Shown here: piece by piece, positions 61,326 through 64,000 of the stretch
Layout of the letters: every line of letters starts with the position of its first letter
How positions within the stretch are numbered: position 1 is the stretch's first letter
From: Microbacterium timonense
GTDB taxonomy: Bacteria; Actinomycetota; Actinomycetes; Actinomycetales; Microbacteriaceae
Reading direction: 5' to 3'
DNA length: 64,000 bases
Assembly (NCBI RefSeq): GCF_900292075.1
Contig: NZ_OLMV01000001.1
Span: 124,001 to 188,000, forward strand
The notes under the pieces: generated by a model
What the model was told of the DNA's origin: nothing
Databases searched by the model: none
Seen by the model: only the letters and a program-made list of their open reading frames with translations
Program-made: the position numbers and the translations under genes

Positions 61326-63089
61326 ATGGCGACGACGCTTCCGCTTCAGGAGAAGACGCAGGGTCGCTCCACGACTCTGCCGCCGCGTCAGGCCGCACTG
61401 CTCAGCGCGACGCGCGTCGAGCAGAAGGGCAACATCATCGTCAAGTGGATCACCTCCACCGACCACAAGACGATCGGCTATCTGTACCTCATCTCGTCGG
61501 TGATCTTCTTCCTGCTGGGCGGGGTGATGGCGCTGATCATCCGCGCCGAGCTCTTCGAGCCCGGGATGCAGATCATCCCGACCAAGGAGCAGTACAACCA
61601 GCTGTTCACGATGCACGGCACGATCATGCTGCTGATGTTCGCGACGCCGCTGTTCGCCGGCTTCGCGAACGCCATCCTGCCGCTGCAGATCGGGGCGCCC
61701 GACGTCGCCTTCCCGCGCCTGAACGCGTTCGCCTTCTGGCTGTTCCTCTTCGGCTCGACGATCGCCGTGTCGGGCTTCCTCACCCCCGAGGGTGCGGCGG
61801 GCTTCGGCTGGTTCGCATATCAGCCGCTGGCGAATGCCTCGTTCTCGCCGGGTGTGGGCGGAAACCTGTGGATGCTCGGGCTCGGTATGAGCGGTTTCGG
61901 AACGATCCTGGGTGCCGTGAACTTCATCACGACGATCATCACGATGCGCGCTCCCGGCATGACGATGTGGCGGATGCCGATCTTCTCGTGGAACACGCTG
62001 GTCACCAGCATCCTGATCCTGATGGCCTTCCCGGTGCTCGCGGCCGCGATCCTCGCCGCGGCCGCCGACCGCGTACTGGGCTCTCACATCTACGATCCCG
62101 CCAACGGCGGCGTGCTGCTGTGGCAGCACCTGTTCTGGTTCTTCGGGCACCCCGAGGTCTACATCATCGCGCTGCCGTTCTTCGGCATCGTCTCCGAGGT
62201 CTTCCCGGTGTTCAGCCGCAAGCCGATCTTCGGGTACAAGACCCTGGTGTACGCGACGATCGCGATCGCCGCGCTGTCGGTGGCGGTGTGGGCGCACCAC
62301 ATGTATGTCACGGGTGCGGTGCTGCTGCCGTTCTTCGCGCTCATGACGATGCTCATCGCGGTGCCGACCGGGGTGAAGATCTTCAACTGGATCGGCACCA
62401 TGTGGCGAGGCTCGGTGACGTTCGAGACGCCGATGGTCTTCGCGCTCGGCTTCCTCGTGTCGTTCGTCTTCGGCGGCCTCACGGGCGTGATCCTCGCCTC
62501 GCCGCCGCTGGACTTCCATCTGTCCGACTCGTACTTCGTCGTCGCGCACTTCCACTACGTGGTGTTCGGCACGGTGGTGTTCGCGATGTTCGCCGGGTTC
62601 TACTTCTGGTGGCCGAAGTGGACCGGCAAGATGCTCAACGAGCGGTTGGGGTACGTGCACTTCTGGATGCTGTTCATCGGCTTCCACATGACGTTCCTCA
62701 TCCAGCACTGGCTCGGTGTCGACGGCATGGTCCGCCGCTACGCGGACTACTCCGAGGCCGACGGCTGGACGTGGCAGAACCAGGTGTCCACGATCGGCGC
62801 CGTGCTGCTGGGCGCTTCGATGATCCCGTTCCTGTTCAACGTGTGGATCACCTCGCGCAAGGCGCCCAAGGTGACCGTGAACGACCCGTGGGGTTATGGC
62901 GCGTCGCTCGAGTGGGCGACCTCGTGCCCGCCGCCGCGGCACAACTTCACGTCGATTCCGCGGATTCGCAGCGAGCGGCCCGCGTTCGACCTGAACCACC
63001 CCGAGGCGGGCATCCCGGTGGGCGTGGGCCCGGCCAAGGACGCTCCCGAAGCCCCGGTTGCCGACGTCGCAGATGGAGAGGTGAAGTAA
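61326..63089 (+). CDS. ctaD: Cytochrome c oxidase subunit I
   Basis: Catalytic subunit of the aa3 oxidase reducing O2 and pumping protons; 12 transmembrane helices. Low-spin heme ligands His97 and His410; CuB ligands His275 (with cross-linked Tyr279 in GHPEVY), His324 and His325; heme a3 ligand His408 in HFHYVVFG. 587 residues. ATG 61326 is 1 nt after the ctaC stop, so both are co-translated. Confidence 0.98.
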   Translation: MATTLPLQEKTQGRSTTLPPRQAALLSATRVEQKGNIIVKWITSTDHKTIGYLYLISSVIFFLLGGVMALIIRAELFEPGMQIIPTKEQYNQLFTMHGTIMLLMFATPLFAGFANAILPLQIGAPDVAFPRLNAFAFWLFLFGSTIAVSGFLTPEGAAGFGWFAYQPLANASFSPGVGGNLWMLGLGMSGFGTILGAVNFITTIITMRAPGMTMWRMPIFSWNTLVTSILILMAFPVLAAAILAAAADRVLGSHIYDPANGGVLLWQHLFWFFGHPEVYIIALPFFGIVSEVFPVFSRKPIFGYKTLVYATIAIAALSVAVWAHHMYVTGAVLLPFFALMTMLIAVPTGVKIFNWIGTMWRGSVTFETPMVFALGFLVSFVFGGLTGVILASPPLDFHLSDSYFVVAHFHYVVFGTVVFAMFAGFYFWWPKWTGKMLNERLGYVHFWMLFIGFHMTFLIQHWLGVDGMVRRYADYSEADGWTWQNQVSTIGAVLLGASMIPFLFNVWITSRKAPKVTVNDPWGYGASLEWATSCPPPRHNFTSIPRIRSERPAFDLNHPEAGIPVGVGPAKDAPEAPVADVADGEVK

Positions 63090-63554
63090 GTGCGTACCAA
63101 CGCCGGACTCTGGTGGCTGCTGTCCGCCTTCTTCTTCCTCGTGTTCGTTGCGTACACGGTGTGGAACCTGATCTCGCACTGGGACACCAACCTCACGGGT
63201 GAGCAGTCCCTCTGGCGGACCGCCACGCTCTCGATCGAATGGGTCGGCAGCATCGCGCTGCTGTTCACCGCCTTCATGGCGGCGCTCATCGCCTTCTACG
63301 TCGGCCGCGTCCACAAGGCGCAGGGTGGCGAGCTTCCCGAAGACGTGCTGACCGCCGACATCGACGACGGAGACCCGGAGCTCGGCGAGTTCAGCCCGTG
63401 GTCGTGGTGGCCCATCGTGCTGGCGTTCTCGGCAGCGCTCGGCATGATCGGACTCGCCGTCGGCGCCTGGCTCATGCCCATCGGCATCGGCGTGTTCGTC
63501 GTCGCCATCGTCGGCTGGGTCTACGAGTACTACCGCGGGTACTTCGCCCGCTGA
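63090..63554 (+). CDS. ctaF: Cytochrome c oxidase subunit IV (actinobacterial type)
   Basis: Small membrane subunit typical of actinobacterial aa3 oxidases. 154 residues with about four hydrophobic helices (LWWLLSAFFFLVFVAYTVW; WVGSIALLFTAFMAALIAFY; WWPIVLAFSAALGMIGLAVG; IGIGVFVVAIVGWVYEYY) and the conserved end YYRGYFAR. GTG 63090 directly abuts the ctaD stop. ctaE (subunit III) is not next to it. Confidence 0.94.
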   Translation: MRTNAGLWWLLSAFFFLVFVAYTVWNLISHWDTNLTGEQSLWRTATLSIEWVGSIALLFTAFMAALIAFYVGRVHKAQGGELPEDVLTADIDDGDPELGEFSPWSWWPIVLAFSAALGMIGLAVGAWLMPIGIGVFVVAIVGWVYEYYRGYFAR

Positions 63555-63609
63555 TCCCGTCCGCGATCGGCTGAATGGCTCGTCTCGCGACCGACGTGGG
63601 GCCCCGTCG

Positions 63610-64000
63610 ATGACGGAGCCCCGCGTCCGTGTGCGCGCGGCCGCTTTCTCAGAGAGTGGACCGCACCGCAGCGTCAATCAGGATTCCGCCTTCACGTCAC
63701 CGTGGGGCGCGGCTGTCGCCGACGGAGTGGGAGGGGGCCCTGCCGGTGACTTGGCATCGGCCGCGTTCCTGCATCGCCTGGTTGCCGGCCGTCCCGCCGG
63801 ATTGGATGCGGAGGAGCTTGCCACTCGCATCCGCGGCGCCAACTGGGACCTGCGTGCGCACGTGGATCGGGATCCTGCCCTTCGGGGCATGTCGACGACG
63901 TTCACCGGCGTCTTCGCTTCTCGCCGGGGCGGGATGCTGCTCGCGCACACCGGCGACTCCCGCGCGTATCTGGTGCGCTCCGGCCACATGTGGCAGCTGA
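63610..64000 (+). CDS. PP2C-family Ser/Thr protein phosphatase, 3' end cut by window edge
   Basis: The first 130 codons of a PP2C phosphatase are visible. Motifs: SESGPHRSVNQDSAF (metal-site N-terminus), AVADGVGGGPAGDLAS with the metal-binding Asp-Gly, GMSTTFTGVF, and AHTGDSRAYLVR. The frame is open to the window end. ATG 63610 is the furthest start but lies in the loop of a GC-rich stem (GGGGC and CCGTC against GACGG and GCCCC); GTG 63631 is an alternative. The full protein should be about 240 residues or more. It would oppose Ser/Thr kinases such as the PASTA kinase encoded in this window. Confidence 0.88.
   Translation, partial: MTEPRVRVRAAAFSESGPHRSVNQDSAFTSPWGAAVADGVGGGPAGDLASAAFLHRLVAGRPAGLDAEELATRIRGANWDLRAHVDRDPALRGMSTTFTGVFASRRGGMLLAHTGDSRAYLVRSGHMWQL

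Noticed and set aside
63629-64000. Alternative plus-strand frame at the window end (MCARPLSQRV...)
   Set aside because: The overlapping frame from 63610 contains all N-terminal PP2C motifs; this one has none.
1-64000. tRNA, rRNA, tmRNA, insertion sequences and prophage
   Set aside because: No tRNA-like cloverleaf ends, rRNA segments, transposase or integrase motifs or target-site duplications were seen in the gaps, which are short except for the repeat array.

Overview
The window is a 64-kb piece of a high-GC actinobacterial chromosome, with third codon positions almost always G or C. Gene content and order point to the family Microbacteriaceae, most likely Microbacterium or a close relative; this is inferred from gene content, since no rRNA lies in the window. 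Supporting markers are a dcw (division and cell wall) cluster with sepF, yggT and divIVA but no ftsA, DUF3040 and DUF3043 proteins, an FHA-MerR-MerR block, a pknL/Rv2175c/idsA block, and actinobacterial cytochrome oxidase with a small subunit IV. No rRNA, tRNA, CRISPR array, prophage or insertion sequence was found.

Layout. 1-3.1 kb: truncated glgP and two small genes. 3.2-6.2 kb: lpdA, then a divergent copper pair (copC and a Met/Cys-rich copper-storage-like protein). 6.4-8.3 kb: garA-like FHA protein and two MerR regulators. 8.3-16.6 kb: PLP transsulfuration enzyme, ParA-type ATPase, pyruvate carboxylase, EspI-like ATPase, peptide deformylase. 16.6-17.7 kb: a gene-free array of about 122-nt hairpin-forming tandem repeats between convergent genes. 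17.7-22.8 kb: acyl-CoA ligase, ROK kinase, PlsC, class II DAHP synthase. 22.8-28.3 kb: PASTA kinase, LysM/transglycosylase-like protein, Rv2175c-like DNA-binding protein, polyprenyl synthase, DUF3040 protein. 28.4-48.2 kb: the dcw cluster (mraZ, rsmH, ftsL-like, ftsI, murF, mraY, murD, ftsW, murG, an inverted two-gene GntR module, murC, ftsQ, ftsZ, yggS, sepF, yggT, divIVA, lspA, rluA family). 48.3-60.2 kb: NUDIX, GNAT and DinB-like genes, dnaE, a membrane protein, hisD, nrdR, pyrD, DUF3043, an M20 dipeptidase and erpA. 60.4-63.6 kb: cytochrome oxidase ctaC-ctaD-ctaF. 63.6 kb to the end: the start of a PP2C phosphatase.

How the genes work together. The core makes and places the cell wall: Mur ligases, MraY and MurG build lipid II, FtsW/FtsI polymerise it at the septum, FtsZ/SepF/FtsQ assemble the divisome and DivIVA marks the poles. 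The PASTA kinase, the FHA protein and the PP2C phosphatase are three elements of Ser/Thr phospho-signalling. Many genes have a TANNNT -10 hexamer ending 6-7 nt before the start codon, which implies leaderless transcripts. In several cases the upstream stop codon is itself part of the -10 box.

The most unusual items are the repeat array, the Met/Cys-rich protein and its palindromic leader, the absence of murE from the dcw cluster, the inverted GntR module between murG and murC, the paired palindromes before ftsZ, and the orphan EspI-like ATPase.
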